Shown here: in pieces, positions 1 to 9,973 of the stretch
How the letters are laid out: the number at the start of each line of letters is the position of its first letter
Numbering within the stretch: position 1 is the stretch's first letter
NCBI GenBank assembly: GCA_018609045.1
Contig: JABAYK010000012.1
Location: 1 to 41,282 of the forward strand
Reading direction: 5' to 3'
Length of the DNA: 41,282 nt
DNA from: Flavobacteriales bacterium
GTDB lineage: Bacteria; Bacteroidota; Bacteroidia; Flavobacteriales_G; Salibacteraceae
The notes under the pieces: model-generated
Told to the model about the DNA's origin: nothing
Databases searched by the model: none
The model's input: the letters and a program-made list of their open reading frames with translations, nothing else
Program-made: the position numbers and the translations under genes

Positions 1-550
1 AGTTAGAGAGCCAGGAGAAAGAGCAAAAGTGGCTCTTGAATCTTACGATGATAGAATTGACCCAGTTGGAGCTTGTGTAGGAATGAAAGGAAGTAGAATT
101 CACGGTATTGTTAGGGAGTTGAAAAACGAAAATATCGATGTAATCAACTATACTCAAAATACAGAGTTATTCATTCAAAGAGCCTTAAGTCCTGCAAAAA
201 TTACTTCTATTAAATTAAATAGAGAAACATTACATGCCGATGTTTATTTGAAACCAGATCAAGTTTCATTGGCCATTGGTAAAGGAGGTCATAATATTAA
301 GCTTGCATCAAGGTTAGCTGGATTCGAAATTGATGTTTATAGAGATTCTGAAGAAGATGCTGAAGATGTTGATTTAGAAGAATTTGCTGATGAAATAGAA
401 CACTGGATTATTGACGAGTTAAAAGCCGTTGGGTGTGATACAGCTAAAAGTGTTCTCGAACTTTCTAAGGATGAATTGGTAAAAAGAACCGATTTAGAGG
501 AAGAAACAGTTGACGAAATATTATCAATTTTAGCAGCTGAGTTTGAATAA
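1..550 (+). CDS. nusA: Transcription termination/antitermination factor NusA, C-terminal part (5' end outside window)
   Basis: NusA binds RNA polymerase and nascent RNA and modulates pausing, termination and antitermination in the cytoplasm. The reading frame is open from base 2 (VREPGERAKV...), so the gene starts before the window; 182 residues are visible. The visible part holds the end of the S1/KH1 junction, then KH1 with the GxxG loop GMKG, then KH2 with the second GxxG loop GKGG. An acidic linker follows (EDSEEDAEDVDLEE-like composition), then one helix-hairpin-helix-like repeat at the end. The GTG at 29 is an internal valine, not a start. It lies 38 bases upstream of infB, the usual rimP-nusA-infB order. 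The family assignment is very secure; only the missing N-terminus is unknown. Confidence 0.96.
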   Translation, partial: VREPGERAKVALESYDDRIDPVGACVGMKGSRIHGIVRELKNENIDVINYTQNTELFIQRALSPAKITSIKLNRETLHADVYLKPDQVSLAIGKGGHNIKLASRLAGFEIDVYRDSEEDAEDVDLEEFADEIEHWIIDELKAVGCDTAKSVLELSKDELVKRTDLEEETVDEILSILAAEFE

Positions 551-551
551 T

Positions 552-559
552 TAAATTTG
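552..559 (+). promoter_or_regulatory. Candidate Bacteroidota -7 promoter element before infB
   Basis: TAAATTTG matches the Bacteroidota consensus TAnnTTTG exactly and ends 29 bases before the infB ATG, right after the nusA stop. I see no well-spaced TTTG/TTG -33 element. It may be an internal promoter giving infB some independence from nusA. Pattern match only. Confidence 0.35.
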
Positions 560-588
560 CAACCTTAAAGAACTGATCAAACGCATAT

Positions 589-3456
589 ATGGCAGTACCA
601 AAAAGAATTAGTAAAGTAGCAAGAGAATTAGGTGTAGGGGTAAATACCATTATCGGCTTTTTGCAAGATAAAGGTGTTACGGTGGATAAAGGCCCAAACA
701 CAAAAATTGATGATACTGTGTACAATATGCTTCTTGATGAATATCAAAAAGATAAAGCTGCACGTGTTAAATCAGAAGCTTTAAGAGAACAAAAAGTTGT
801 TCGCGAAACAATTTCATTAAATGATATGAAGGCCGCTCCAGTTGAGGAGGAAGATTTAGATATTCCAAGTAATGAGCCTGAAGAAGAGCTTTCAATTAAA
901 TCATCTGGTGTAACAGAAACTCCTCCCGCAATACCTGTAGCTAAAGAAGTTGAAAAAGAAGAAAAGGTTGAAGAAAAACTTGAAGAACCTGTAGAAATTG
1001 AATCTGAAGTAGAGGCTGGAGCTAAGGTTGAGGAAGTAGATTCTGCAAAACCTGAAGAAAAAATAGAAGAAGTAATTATCGAAAAAGTTGAGGAGAATAT
1101 AGATGAAGAACCTGAAGAGGCTCCTTCAAAAGGACCTAAACTTTTAGGTAAAATTGATATTGATGTCTTTGATAGAAAAGGACAAAAAAAGAAGAAAGAG
1201 GCTGAAGAACTTGTAAAAAAACAAGAAGAGGAGAAGTTAGCCAAAGAAGCTGAGGTTAAAGTTAAAAAAGAAGCCGAAGCTATAGCGCAAGACGCACCTG
1301 CTAATAATGTTCCTGGCGAAATAAAAACTAAATATCAGGTTTTAGATGGCCCAAAAATTCTTGGTAAAATTGAAATTAAAGAAGAGAAAAAACCAAGTAA
1401 AGAGGATAAAAAGAAAAAACAACCAATTGCTTCTTCTTCCGAAGATAAATTAAAAGATCGTCAAGGTAAACGCAAACGCAGAAGAATAGGTTCTGGTACT
1501 GATGTTAAAGACAAGCCAACCAATAAACCTAAAAAGAAACCAGAAACTAAAGAGCTTGACGAGGCTGAAATACAAAAAGAAATTAAAGAGACACTTGCTA
1601 GATTAACCGGCGGAGGTAAATCTAAAGCTGCAAAATACAGAAGAGCGAAAAGAGATGCTGCAAGTGAACAAGTTTTAAAACAAAGAGCAGAAGAAGAGTT
1701 ACAAAAAGGTGTAATAAAAGCAACCGAGTTTGTTACAGCAAGTGAGCTAGCCACGTTAATGCAAGTTAGTCCTAACGAAGTTATTGCTGCATGTATGGAG
1801 CTCGGCTTATTTGTAAGTATTAACCAAAGATTAGATGCTGAAACAATTAACCTTATTGCAGAAAACTTTGGTTTTGAAGTAGATTTTACCTCCGAGGAGT
1901 TAAATGAAAAGCAACTTGGAGATTTAGATAACGAAGAAAATTTAGAAGATAGACCACCAATTGTTACCGTAATGGGGCATGTTGATCATGGTAAAACTTC
2001 ACTTTTAGATCATATTAGAAAAGAGAACGTAATAGCTGGTGAGGCAGGTGGAATTACTCAACACATTGGTGCATATAGTGTTACACTTGAAAGTGGAAAA
2101 GTTATTACATTTTTAGATACTCCTGGTCATGAAGCATTTACGGCCATGAGATCTAGAGGGGCACAAGTAACCGATGTTGTAATTATTGTTATCGCAGCTG
2201 ATGATAGCGTAATGCCACAAACCAAAGAGGCAATAAATCATGCCCAAGCTGCAAATGTTCCAATTGTTTTTGCTTTTAATAAAATAGATAGAGAGGGCGC
2301 CTCACCTGATAGGTTAAGAGAACAGCTTTCTCAAATGAACATTTTGGTCGAAGATTGGGGTGGTAAATACCAAAGCCAAGAAATTTCAGCGAAAACTGGT
2401 TTAAATGTTCAAGAACTTTTAGATAAGGTTTTACTTGAGGCTGAATTATTAGAGTTAAAGGCTGATGCAAAGAGAAGGTCTAACGGTACAATATTAGAAG
2501 CCTCCTTAGATAAAGGAAAAGGTTATGTAACCACCATGTTAGTTCAAGGTGGAACCTTAAGAGTTGGTGATATACTTTTAGCAGGCCGTTTTTATGGCAG
2601 GGTAAAAGCAATGACCAACGAAAGGGGAGTTAGAATTAAAGAAGCTGGACCTTCAACTCCTGTAAGTGTTTTAGGATTAAATGGTGCACCAAGTGCTGGC
2701 GATAAGTTTGTTATTGTTGAAGATGAGAAAGAAGCAAAAGAAGTAGCAAATAAAAGAGAGCAACTTATTAGGGAACAAGGCGTTAGAACCAAAAAACATA
2801 TTACCCTTGACGAAATCGGAAGAAGGCTTGCAGTTGGAGACTTCCAAGAATTAAATGTTATAATAAAAGGGGATGTTGATGGCTCGATTGAAGCCTTAGC
2901 TGATTCTTTAGAAAATCTTTCTACTGAAAAAATACAAGTAAATATTATCCATAAATCTGTTGGACAAATTTCTGAATCTGATGTTCTTTTAGCATCTGCA
3001 TCAAATGCAATTGTTATTGGTTTCCAAGTAAGGCCTTCTGGAAGTGCTAGAAAACTTGCCGAAAAAGAGGAAATAGAAATTCGACTTTATTCAATTATCT
3101 ATCAAGCTATTGAAGAGCTTAAAGATGCTATGGAAGGCATGCTTAAACCTAAAGTCGAAGAGCAAATAATTGGTAATATCGATATTAGAGAAACCTTCAA
3201 AATCTCTAAAGTTGGAACTATTGCTGGTTGTTATGTTACTGATGGAAAAGTTACTCGTAACTCAAAAATTAGGTTGGTTAGAGATGGTATAGTTATTTAC
3301 CAAGGCAACTTAGGGTCTTTAAAAAGATTTAAAGATGATGTTAAAGAAGTGAAATTCGGTTACGAATGTGGATTGAATATAGAGAACTTTAACGATATTA
3401 AAGTTGGAGATAATATAGAAGTTTACGAAGAAGTTGAAGTGAAGCAATCACTTTAA
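589..3456 (+). CDS. infB: Translation initiation factor IF-2
   Basis: GTPase that places initiator fMet-tRNA in the ribosomal P site and promotes subunit joining. At 955 residues it is long, like other Bacteroidota IF-2 proteins. Residues 1-50 form the IF2 N-terminal helical domain. Residues about 60-370 are a highly charged, Glu/Lys-rich, probably disordered linker, in which the motif GPK(L/I)LGKI(D/E)I occurs twice (182-190 and 254-262). The GTPase core has G1 GHVDHGKT at 463-470, G3 DTPGH at 510-514, G4 NKID at 564-567 and G5 SAK at 600-602. Domain II and the C-terminal fMet-tRNA-binding domains follow. The ATG is the first residue of a typical N-terminus ([15 protein letters not shown]). 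The 3' end overlaps the convergent SPOR gene by 9 bases. Confidence 0.98.
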   Translation: MAVPKRISKVARELGVGVNTIIGFLQDKGVTVDKGPNTKIDDTVYNMLLDEYQKDKAARVKSEALREQKVVRETISLNDMKAAPVEEEDLDIPSNEPEEELSIKSSGVTETPPAIPVAKEVEKEEKVEEKLEEPVEIESEVEAGAKVEEVDSAKPEEKIEEVIIEKVEENIDEEPEEAPSKGPKLLGKIDIDVFDRKGQKKKKEAEELVKKQEEEKLAKEAEVKVKKEAEAIAQDAPANNVPGEIKTKYQVLDGPKILGKIEIKEEKKPSKEDKKKKQPIASSSEDKLKDRQGKRKRRRIGSGTDVKDKPTNKPKKKPETKELDEAEIQKEIKETLARLTGGGKSKAAKYRRAKRDAASEQVLKQRAEEELQKGVIKATEFVTASELATLMQVSPNEVIAACMELGLFVSINQRLDAETINLIAENFGFEVDFTSEELNEKQLGDLDNEENLEDRPPIVTVMGHVDHGKTSLLDHIRKENVIAGEAGGITQHIGAYSVTLESGKVITFLDTPGHEAFTAMRSRGAQVTDVVIIVIAADDSVMPQTKEAINHAQAANVPIVFAFNKIDREGASPDRLREQLSQMNILVEDWGGKYQSQEISAKTGLNVQELLDKVLLEAELLELKADAKRRSNGTILEASLDKGKGYVTTMLVQGGTLRVGDILLAGRFYGRVKAMTNERGVRIKEAGPSTPVSVLGLNGAPSAGDKFVIVEDEKEAKEVANKREQLIREQGVRTKKHITLDEIGRRLAVGDFQELNVIIKGDVDGSIEALADSLENLSTEKIQVNIIHKSVGQISESDVLLASASNAIVIGFQVRPSGSARKLAEKEEIEIRLYSIIYQAIEELKDAMEGMLKPKVEEQIIGNIDIRETFKISKVGTIAGCYVTDGKVTRNSKIRLVRDGIVIYQGNLGSLKRFKDDVKEVKFGYECGLNIENFNDIKVGDNIEVYEEVEVKQSL

Positions 3457-3939
3457 TTCAGGTAACGCAATTTCATCTTTTACGATAAATGCATTTTCGA
3501 AAGACTCTTTAACTTCTAACATAAACTTTTCAGCTTCTAACTTAGTTCTGAAGTCTCCAACTCTAATTTTGAAGTTAGGAGATTGAAAAATTAGGTAAGA
3601 TGGATGATCAGGAAATTGTTTGATAAAATCAGATTGTACCTTTCTAGCAAGAGTTCTGCTTTCTGCGCCTGAGCCATAATAAATCTGAACCCTAAAACCT
3701 TTCATGGTTCCTTTATATTTGTTTATTTCATTTTCTTTCTCTAATAAATTTCCAATTCTCTCGTCTTCGATTGTAGTATAATTCGAGCCTTTAACCTTTT
3801 TCTCGTTGTTGGTTTTTGCCTTCTCTTTTTGTACTTCTTTTTGAGCAGGATAAATAGTCCAAGAATTATTTTCTTGTGATTTTACCTCCATTTTAAAAAA
3901 TACCAAACAAATAAAAATTCCAAACAATACTTTTGTCAT
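3448..3939 (-). CDS. SPOR-domain protein with signal peptide
   Basis: SPOR domains bind glycan strands of peptidoglycan lacking stem peptides, usually at division sites. This protein (163 residues from the chosen start) has an N-terminal hydrophobic segment followed by KSQE, resembling a signal peptide. A charged linker rich in Lys/Glu/Asn follows, then a C-terminal SPOR domain at about residues 81-157 ([11 protein letters not shown]... FKIRVGDF... AEKF). An in-frame ATG at 4011 would add 24 residues before the hydrophobic segment. I prefer ATG 3939 because it puts the signal peptide at the N-terminus, and because a near-match to a -7 element (complement of 3959-3966, AACCTTTG) lies between the two starts. 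It converges on infB with a 9-base overlap. Family call secure; exact cellular role unknown. Confidence 0.85.
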   Translation of the reverse strand: MTKVLFGIFICLVFFKMEVKSQENNSWTIYPAQKEVQKEKAKTNNEKKVKGSNYTTIEDERIGNLLEKENEINKYKGTMKGFRVQIYYGSGAESRTLARKVQSDFIKQFPDHPSYLIFQSPNFKIRVGDFRTKLEAEKFMLEVKESFENAFIVKDEIALPELK

Positions 3940-4087
3940 CTTGCAATAATATGAAATACAAAGGTTTATAGTTAAAGTTAGATTTGAATTATAGATGTAG
4001 TATTTTTTCATTTATTTAGAATGATTCTAAATTAATATTCATGTTTTGTTTTTAAAGCATTGACCTAACAAGCTTTGTTGTTTGTGT

Positions 4088-4095
4088 TAAATTTG
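4088..4095 (+). promoter_or_regulatory. Candidate -7 promoter element of the actA-coxA operon
   Basis: TAAATTTG fits TAnnTTTG exactly, in the 208-base divergent gap between the SPOR gene and actA. A TTG at 4060-4062 sits 25 bases upstream, slightly farther than the usual -33 spacing. Predicted transcription would start near 4101, leaving a leader of about 46 bases to ATG 4148. Confidence 0.5.
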
Positions 4096-4147
4096 CCTCC
4101 GATTTTGAGTGCCATAACGTATTTAAAAGGTGTCTAAAATTCCAAGT

Positions 4148-5410
4148 ATGAGCGTGTTTACATTCACAAAAAAAATTCCAAAAATTTCACACTTGATTGC
4201 TGTTGCAATAATGTTTTTCTCATTAAGCAATGTTTATGCCCAAGATGGTGAAAATTTATTCAAAGCCAATTGTGCTTCTTGCCATAAAATCGATAAAAAA
4301 CTTGTAGGGCCTGCTTTACAGGGAGTTAGAGATAGGTGGGAAGAAGAAGCAAACTTAATTTTATGGATAAAAAATTCACAAGATTATTTGAAAAATAACT
4401 CAGATGATAGTTATGCATCTGGTTTGTATGAGCAGTACAATAAATCAATTATGCCAGCCCAAGCTTTGTCTGATGATGAGGTTGTTGCAGTTTTAGATTA
4501 CATTGACGCTTGGCAACCTGCTACCCCTGTTGCAGCGGCCGCTCCTGCTGGTGCCGCTGGTCCTGTAGATGCAGGTGAAGATTATACATTTTATTGGTTA
4601 TTGGCTTTTGCGCTTGTATTAATTATTGTTATTAGAGTTCTTATAGATGTAAGAAAATCAGTAAGAAGCGTAATGGTTGAGGTAAAAGGCGAAGAAGCTG
4701 CTCCTGAAGATTCAATGGGAATGGTTGAGCAACTTTTTTATTGGTTTAAACAAAATAAAAAATTCACAGCTTTTGCAACCATTATTGTTATTGTTGCCTT
4801 AGCTTTCCAAGGCTGGAATGCTTTACTATCAATTGGAGTTTATCAAGGATATGAGCCTGAACAACCTATTAAATTTTCACATAAAATTCATGCTGGCGAC
4901 AATGCAATATCTTGTGTTTATTGTCACCATAGTGCCGAAAAAGGAAAGCATTCAGGTATTCCATCTGTTAATGTTTGTATGAATTGTCATACAGGAATTT
5001 CTTCTGGAAAAGTATACGGTACCGAGGAAATATCTAAGATTTATGAAGCAGCAGGATGGAATCCAGAAACATCAAGTTATGAAAATCCTCAAAAACCTAT
5101 CAAATGGGTAAGGATACATAATCTTCCTGATTTTGCTTATTTCAATCACTCTCAACACGTCGTAGTTGGTCAAGTTGAATGTCAAACTTGTCATGGCCCC
5201 GTTCAAGAAATGGATGTTTTATATCAATACTCTGAATTAACCATGGGTTGGTGTATCAACTGTCATAGAGAAACCAATGTTAAAATGAAAGACAATGGTT
5301 ATTATGACCAACTTCAAAAAGATTTAAAGGAAGTTTACAAAGAGGAAGGTATAGAAGAATTTAAAGTAGAGCATATTGGTGGATTAGAATGTGCTAAATG
5401 CCACTATTAA
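4148..5410 (+). CDS. actA: Alternative complex III subunit ActA, multihaem cytochrome c with an extra N-terminal monohaem domain
   Basis: ActA is the periplasmic multihaem electron-transfer subunit of alternative complex III. From ATG 4148 the protein has 420 residues. A signal-peptide-like segment ends near NVYAQ. A small cytochrome c domain follows with CASCH at 42-46 and a likely Met ligand in SIMPA at about 103. Then come an Ala/Pro linker, two membrane segments (about 147-167 and 207-229), and a domain with five more CxxCH motifs at 256, 277, 345, 369 and 415. That makes six haem sites against the five usually described for ActA. A GTG at 4130 would add six residues; I favour the ATG. 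It is first in the actABCDEF-coxBA operon, 21 bases before actB. Family call is firm. Confidence 0.92.
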   Translation: MSVFTFTKKIPKISHLIAVAIMFFSLSNVYAQDGENLFKANCASCHKIDKKLVGPALQGVRDRWEEEANLILWIKNSQDYLKNNSDDSYASGLYEQYNKSIMPAQALSDDEVVAVLDYIDAWQPATPVAAAAPAGAAGPVDAGEDYTFYWLLAFALVLIIVIRVLIDVRKSVRSVMVEVKGEEAAPEDSMGMVEQLFYWFKQNKKFTAFATIIVIVALAFQGWNALLSIGVYQGYEPEQPIKFSHKIHAGDNAISCVYCHHSAEKGKHSGIPSVNVCMNCHTGISSGKVYGTEEISKIYEAAGWNPETSSYENPQKPIKWVRIHNLPDFAYFNHSQHVVVGQVECQTCHGPVQEMDVLYQYSELTMGWCINCHRETNVKMKDNGYYDQLQKDLKEVYKEEGIEEFKVEHIGGLECAKCHY

Positions 5411-5431
5411 TATAAAGATTGCTATCAAATT

Positions 5432-8400
5432 ATGAATAGTTCAAAAAAATATTGGAATAGTTTAGAGCAGCTAAACAACGACCCTGAGTTCGAGAAAGCT
5501 GCTAACAAAGAGTTTTCAGAGCATATTCCTGTTGATGAGTTTATCGGAAAGCAAAAAGAAAACGGATCATCAACAAGTAGAAGAGATTTCTTAAAATTTT
5601 TAGGTTTTAGCTTAACAGCTGCAACTATAGCGGCTTGTGAAACACCGGTTATCAAATCAATTCCTTACGTTGTAAAACCTGAAGAAATTACTCCTGGTGT
5701 TCCAAATTATTATGCATCATCTTATTATGATGGAAATGATTATGGAAGTGTTTTGGTTAAAACCAGAGAAGGAAGGCCAATCTTTATTGAAGGTAACAAA
5801 ATGTCTAGTGTTACTAAAGGAAGGTTAACTGCAAGAATTAATTCTTCAGTTTTATCTCTTTATGATTCTAGAAGATATTCTGCTCCTAAAGTAAATGGCG
5901 AAGATTCTGATTGGACCTCAGTTGATGCTGATTTAAAAGGTAAGTTAAATTCTATAGCTAACAAAGGTGGCAATGTAAGGTTGTTGACCTATTCTCTAAA
6001 TAGTCCATCAACGTTAGCGGCTATAAGTAAATTTGGCGAAACCTTTAACAAAGAAGAAGGTGCTTTAAATTTCAAGCACGTTCAATATGATGCTATCTCC
6101 TATTCAGGAATGCTAGAGGCTAATGAAAGAGATTTTGGGAAATCAATGATTCCTGAATATGACTTTTCAAAAGCCAATGTAATTGTAAGTATTGATGCTG
6201 ACTTTTTATCAAATTGGTTAATGTCTTCTGCCTATTTAAATGATTATTCACTAAATAGAGTTCCAGACAGCAACAAAAAAATGTCTAAGCATTATCAGTT
6301 TGAGGCTTTTATGAGTTTAACAGGCAGTAATGCAGATGTTAGAGGGGCAGTTAAACCAAGTGAGTACGGTGCAGTTGTAACGATGTTACACAACAAAATC
6401 GCTTCTAGTGTCGGTGCCGCCTCAATCAAAGAGGGTTCTATAAATGATGATAACGGAGTTGCTGATAAAGTAGCAAGTGCTGCAAAAGATTTATTATCAA
6501 ACAAAGGAAAGTCGCTTGTAGTTTGTGGAGTAAATAATCCTGATATTCAATGTGTTGTTAATTCAATAAACAACATGTTATCAAATTATGGATCAACAAT
6601 AGACCTTTCAACTCCATTAAAACTAAAAAATGGAAGAGATTCAGAAATGGTTTCACTAATTTCAGAAATGAAATCTGGAAATGTTGATGCATTATTGGTT
6701 TACGGATGTGATCCTTCATTCTCATTACCTGCTGAATTTGGATTTAACGAAGCAATGGAGAAAGTTGGTTTAACAATTTCTTTAGATGGCAAACCTACCT
6801 TTACAAGTGAAAAATGCAACTATGTTGCTCCCGACCATAACTTCCTTGAATCTTGGAATGATTTAAACCCAAAGGGAAATTATTACAGTATTCAGCAGCC
6901 TACTATCAAAGCATTATACAGTACTCGTCAAATGCAGTCAAGTTTATTAAATTGGGCGGGTCAATCAAGTGATTACTACGATTTCATGAGGAAAAACTGG
7001 GAAGCTAATATGCTCCCAATGGCAGAAGGAAAGATGTTCTTCGATAGCTTTTGGAATCATACAGTTCACGATGGAGTTTTTGAGGTAAAATCATCCGCAA
7101 CCGAAGAAACAGCTTTCACCAATAATGCTTCAGCAGCAGCTCAAAAACTTGGAAACTCATCTGAAGGATTAGAGTTAGTATTATATGCTTCAAACTCAAT
7201 TGGTGATGGTTCAAATGGCGAAAATCCTTGGCTTCAAGAATTGCCGGATCCTGTAACAAAAGTTGTTTGGGATAATTATATTACAATGAATCCTGTTGAT
7301 ATGGGTTCAGAGTACGAAATAAAAACTGCTCAAGAAACTCCAGCAGATTTAGCCAAAGTTTCTGTTTCAGGTCAAGAGGTAATTCTTCCTGTCGTAGCTT
7401 CTCCAGGTCAAAAAATAGGTACAATTGGTATAGCAGTTGGTTACGGAAAAGGAAAAGCTGGTGCAGATTTAATTGGAAAAAATGTATTTCCAATGTCTAC
7501 ACTTTCAAACGGGAATGTATCTAGAAACCTTTCAGGTGTATCAATAGAAAAAACTGGAGAAAAATACCCCATTGCTTCTACACAAACCCACCATACAATG
7601 ATGGGTAGAAAGATTGTAAATGAAACGTCATTAGAAACCTATAAAAAGGAATCAAAGGAAGAATGGAATGCAACTGCACTTTTAGTTGATGCCTTTGGAA
7701 GAAAGAAAAAAGTTGAAGAGCTTAATTTATGGAATGAGCATCCAATTGCTCAAGGTCATAGATGGGGTATGAGTATTGATTTAAATGCTTGTACTGGTTG
7801 TGGAGCTTGTGTTACTGCTTGTCATGCAGAAAACAATGTTCCAGTTGTTGGAAAAGATGAAGTAAGAAGAACTAGAACAATGTCTTGGATGAGAATTGAT
7901 AGATATTATTCTAGTGATGCTGATCCAAAGAAAAATGATGGTGACAGGAATTACGCAGCAATGGAAAACCCATCTGCTTATCCTGAGGTTGTTTACCAGC
8001 CAATAATGTGTCAGCATTGTAATCACGCTCCGTGCGAAACTGTTTGTCCGGTAGCCGCTACTACTCATAGTAATGAGGGTTTAAACCAAATGACTTACAA
8101 CAGATGTGTGGGAACTCGTTACTGCGCAAATAACTGTCCTTTTAAAGTAAGAAGATTCAACTGGTTTAATTATGTAGCAGATGAAAAATTTGTTGATGTT
8201 AATCCTGCACAAGATGAATTGATGAGAATGGTTCTTAATCCTGATGTTACAGTAAGGTCAAGAGGGGTTATGGAAAAATGCAGCATGTGTGTTCAAAGAA
8301 TACAAGCAGGTAAACTTGATGCTAAGAAAAAAGGAGAACCAGTTCAAAATGGTGCTATTAAAACCGCTTGTTCATCTGCATGTAATGATAATGCTATTGT

Positions 8401-8584
8401 TTTCGGTGATATTAATGACAAGAAGCATGCTATCTGGTCATTAGCCCAAGATGATAGATCTTATAATATGTTGGAAGAATTAGGAGTAAAACCAAATATT
8501 TATTACCAAACAAAGGTTAGAAATGTCCCTGCTCCGAGTTATGAGAAAAATATTGAAAAACCTGTAGAAGAACATTCTGCTTAA
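5432..8584 (+). CDS. actB: Alternative complex III subunit ActB, fused molybdopterin-oxidoreductase-like and four-cluster Fe-S protein
   Basis: ActB carries the iron-sulfur chain of alternative complex III at the periplasmic membrane face. This 1050-residue protein fuses a molybdopterin-oxidoreductase-like N-terminal region, which in characterised ActB holds no molybdenum cofactor, with a C-terminal Fe-S region. A Tat-variant signal is visible as S-RRDFLKFLG at residues 50-57, followed by a hydrophobic stretch ending IAAC, possibly a lipidation site. The Fe-S region starts at CTGCGAC (787), followed by CQHCNHAPCETVCP, the ActB-typical CVGTRYCANNCP, and CSMC/CSSAC. That pattern fits three 4Fe-4S clusters and one 3Fe-4S. 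It lies 10 bases before actC. It is not expected to be a molybdenum enzyme. Confidence 0.95.
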   Translation: MNSSKKYWNSLEQLNNDPEFEKAANKEFSEHIPVDEFIGKQKENGSSTSRRDFLKFLGFSLTAATIAACETPVIKSIPYVVKPEEITPGVPNYYASSYYDGNDYGSVLVKTREGRPIFIEGNKMSSVTKGRLTARINSSVLSLYDSRRYSAPKVNGEDSDWTSVDADLKGKLNSIANKGGNVRLLTYSLNSPSTLAAISKFGETFNKEEGALNFKHVQYDAISYSGMLEANERDFGKSMIPEYDFSKANVIVSIDADFLSNWLMSSAYLNDYSLNRVPDSNKKMSKHYQFEAFMSLTGSNADVRGAVKPSEYGAVVTMLHNKIASSVGAASIKEGSINDDNGVADKVASAAKDLLSNKGKSLVVCGVNNPDIQCVVNSINNMLSNYGSTIDLSTPLKLKNGRDSEMVSLISEMKSGNVDALLVYGCDPSFSLPAEFGFNEAMEKVGLTISLDGKPTFTSEKCNYVAPDHNFLESWNDLNPKGNYYSIQQPTIKALYSTRQMQSSLLNWAGQSSDYYDFMRKNWEANMLPMAEGKMFFDSFWNHTVHDGVFEVKSSATEETAFTNNASAAAQKLGNSSEGLELVLYASNSIGDGSNGENPWLQELPDPVTKVVWDNYITMNPVDMGSEYEIKTAQETPADLAKVSVSGQEVILPVVASPGQKIGTIGIAVGYGKGKAGADLIGKNVFPMSTLSNGNVSRNLSGVSIEKTGEKYPIASTQTHHTMMGRKIVNETSLETYKKESKEEWNATALLVDAFGRKKKVEELNLWNEHPIAQGHRWGMSIDLNACTGCGACVTACHAENNVPVVGKDEVRRTRTMSWMRIDRYYSSDADPKKNDGDRNYAAMENPSAYPEVVYQPIMCQHCNHAPCETVCPVAATTHSNEGLNQMTYNRCVGTRYCANNCPFKVRRFNWFNYVADEKFVDVNPAQDELMRMVLNPDVTVRSRGVMEKCSMCVQRIQAGKLDAKKKGEPVQNGAIKTACSSACNDNAIVFGDINDKKHAIWSLAQDDRSYNMLEELGVKPNIYYQTKVRNVPAPSYEKNIEKPVEEHSA

Positions 8585-8594
8585 AAAATAAAGA

Positions 8595-9971
8595 ATGCAT
8601 AAGGAATCTGCGATTAGAACACCGTTAATTTTAGATAGTAAAACCTATCATCAAATTACAGAAGATGTTTGTGCCCCTGTTGAAGGTAAAGCAAACAGAT
8701 TATGGTATATTGCTTTTGCCATTTCAGCAATAGCTGCACTTTGGGGCCTAGGCTGCATTACCTATACCATTGGTAGAGGTATTGGGGTTTGGGGGCTAAA
8801 CACTACTGTTGGTTGGGCTTGGGATATCACAAACTTTGTTTGGTGGGTTGGTATTGGCCATGCAGGGACTTTAATTTCTGCTGTATTGCTTCTATTCCGT
8901 CAAAAATGGAGAATGGCAATTAACAGGTCAGCTGAAGCGATGACAATTTTTGCTGTAATAATGGCAGCCTTATTCCCAGGTATTCACATGGGAAGAATTT
9001 GGATGGCATATTGGGTGTTTCCATTGCCAAACACATTTGGATCTTTATGGGTGAATTTTAACTCACCTTTATTATGGGACGTTTTTGCTATCTCAACTTA
9101 CTTTTCTGTTTCGTTAGTTTTTTGGTACATAGGTTTAATACCTGATTTTGCAACTATTAGAGATAGAGCACAGAGAGCTATACCTAAAAAAATATACAGT
9201 ACACTTGCTTTCGGTTGGTCTGGAAATGCTAAAGCTTGGATAAGATTTGAAGAAGTTTCTTTAGTATTAGCAGGTTTAGCTACCCCTTTAGTATTCTCAG
9301 TACACTCTATTGTATCTATGGACTTTGCAACATCGGTTATACCCGGTTGGCATACAACAATTTTCCCTCCTTACTTTGTAGCAGGTGCGATTTTCTCAGG
9401 ATTTGCCATGGTACAAACTTTACTTTTAATGGTAAGAAAAGTGGTAAGTCTAGAAGCTTATATTACACCAAAGCATATTGAGTATATGAACATCGTAATC
9501 ATTATTACTGGTTCTATGGTTGGTGTAGCTTATTTAACGGAGTTATTTATAGCTTGGTATTCTGGTGTTGAATACGAACAATATGCATTTTTAAATAGAG
9601 CAACAGGCCCTTATTGGTGGGCATATTGGTCTATGATGACGTGTAATGTAATTACTCCGCAAATTTTCTGGTTTAAAAAAATAAGAACTAGTTTAATGGC
9701 CTCTTTCATTATTTCAATTTTCGTAAATATTGGAATGTGGTTCGAAAGGTTTGTGATTATTGTTACTTCTCTTCATAGAGATTTTATTCCATCAAACTGG
9801 AGTATGTTCCACCCAACTTTCGTAGATATTGGAATCTTTATCGGAACAATTGGAATATTCTTTACCTTATTTTTATTATATTCAAGAACTTTCCCGGTTT
9901 TAGCTCTAAACGAATTGAAATCAATCTTGAAATCTTCAGGAAATAATTATAAATCAAAACAAAATCATTGA
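8595..9971 (+). CDS. actC: Alternative complex III subunit ActC, NrfD/PsrC-like membrane protein
   Basis: Integral membrane subunit that in characterised complexes contributes to quinol binding. It has 458 residues and many hydrophobic segments, about ten, beginning near LWYIAFAISAIAALWGLG. Features typical of the NrfD family include the conserved GIGHAGTLISA segment and charged residues within helices. It is homologous to ActF further down the operon, so the complex contains two related membrane modules. The hydrophilic N-terminus lacks a signal peptide. The stop overlaps a TTG in the actD frame, but actD more likely begins at the ATG 2 bases after the actC stop. Assignment rests on sequence type and operon position. 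Confidence 0.95.
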   Translation: MHKESAIRTPLILDSKTYHQITEDVCAPVEGKANRLWYIAFAISAIAALWGLGCITYTIGRGIGVWGLNTTVGWAWDITNFVWWVGIGHAGTLISAVLLLFRQKWRMAINRSAEAMTIFAVIMAALFPGIHMGRIWMAYWVFPLPNTFGSLWVNFNSPLLWDVFAISTYFSVSLVFWYIGLIPDFATIRDRAQRAIPKKIYSTLAFGWSGNAKAWIRFEEVSLVLAGLATPLVFSVHSIVSMDFATSVIPGWHTTIFPPYFVAGAIFSGFAMVQTLLLMVRKVVSLEAYITPKHIEYMNIVIIITGSMVGVAYLTELFIAWYSGVEYEQYAFLNRATGPYWWAYWSMMTCNVITPQIFWFKKIRTSLMASFIISIFVNIGMWFERFVIIVTSLHRDFIPSNWSMFHPTFVDIGIFIGTIGIFFTLFLLYSRTFPVLALNELKSILKSSGNNYKSKQNH

Positions 9972-9973
9972 TA

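Noticed and set aside
744-1244. 166-residue Ser/Phe-rich open frame antisense to infB
   Set aside because: It mirrors the Glu/Lys-rich linker of IF-2; antisense of GAA/GAG/AAA-rich codons gives long Ser/Phe frames. No signal of an independent gene.
3940-4011. Upstream ATG 4011 for the SPOR gene
   Set aside because: It adds 24 residues before the signal peptide, and a near-match to a promoter element lies inside this stretch.
5432-8584. ActB as a molybdenum enzyme of formate dehydrogenase type
   Set aside because: The operon and the CVGTRYC Fe-S signature identify it as ActB, whose molybdopterin-like domain is known to lack the cofactor.
9968-9973. TTG start for actD overlapping actC
   Set aside because: An ATG two codons later gives a normal N-terminus; the same reasoning rejects TTG 10507 for actE.
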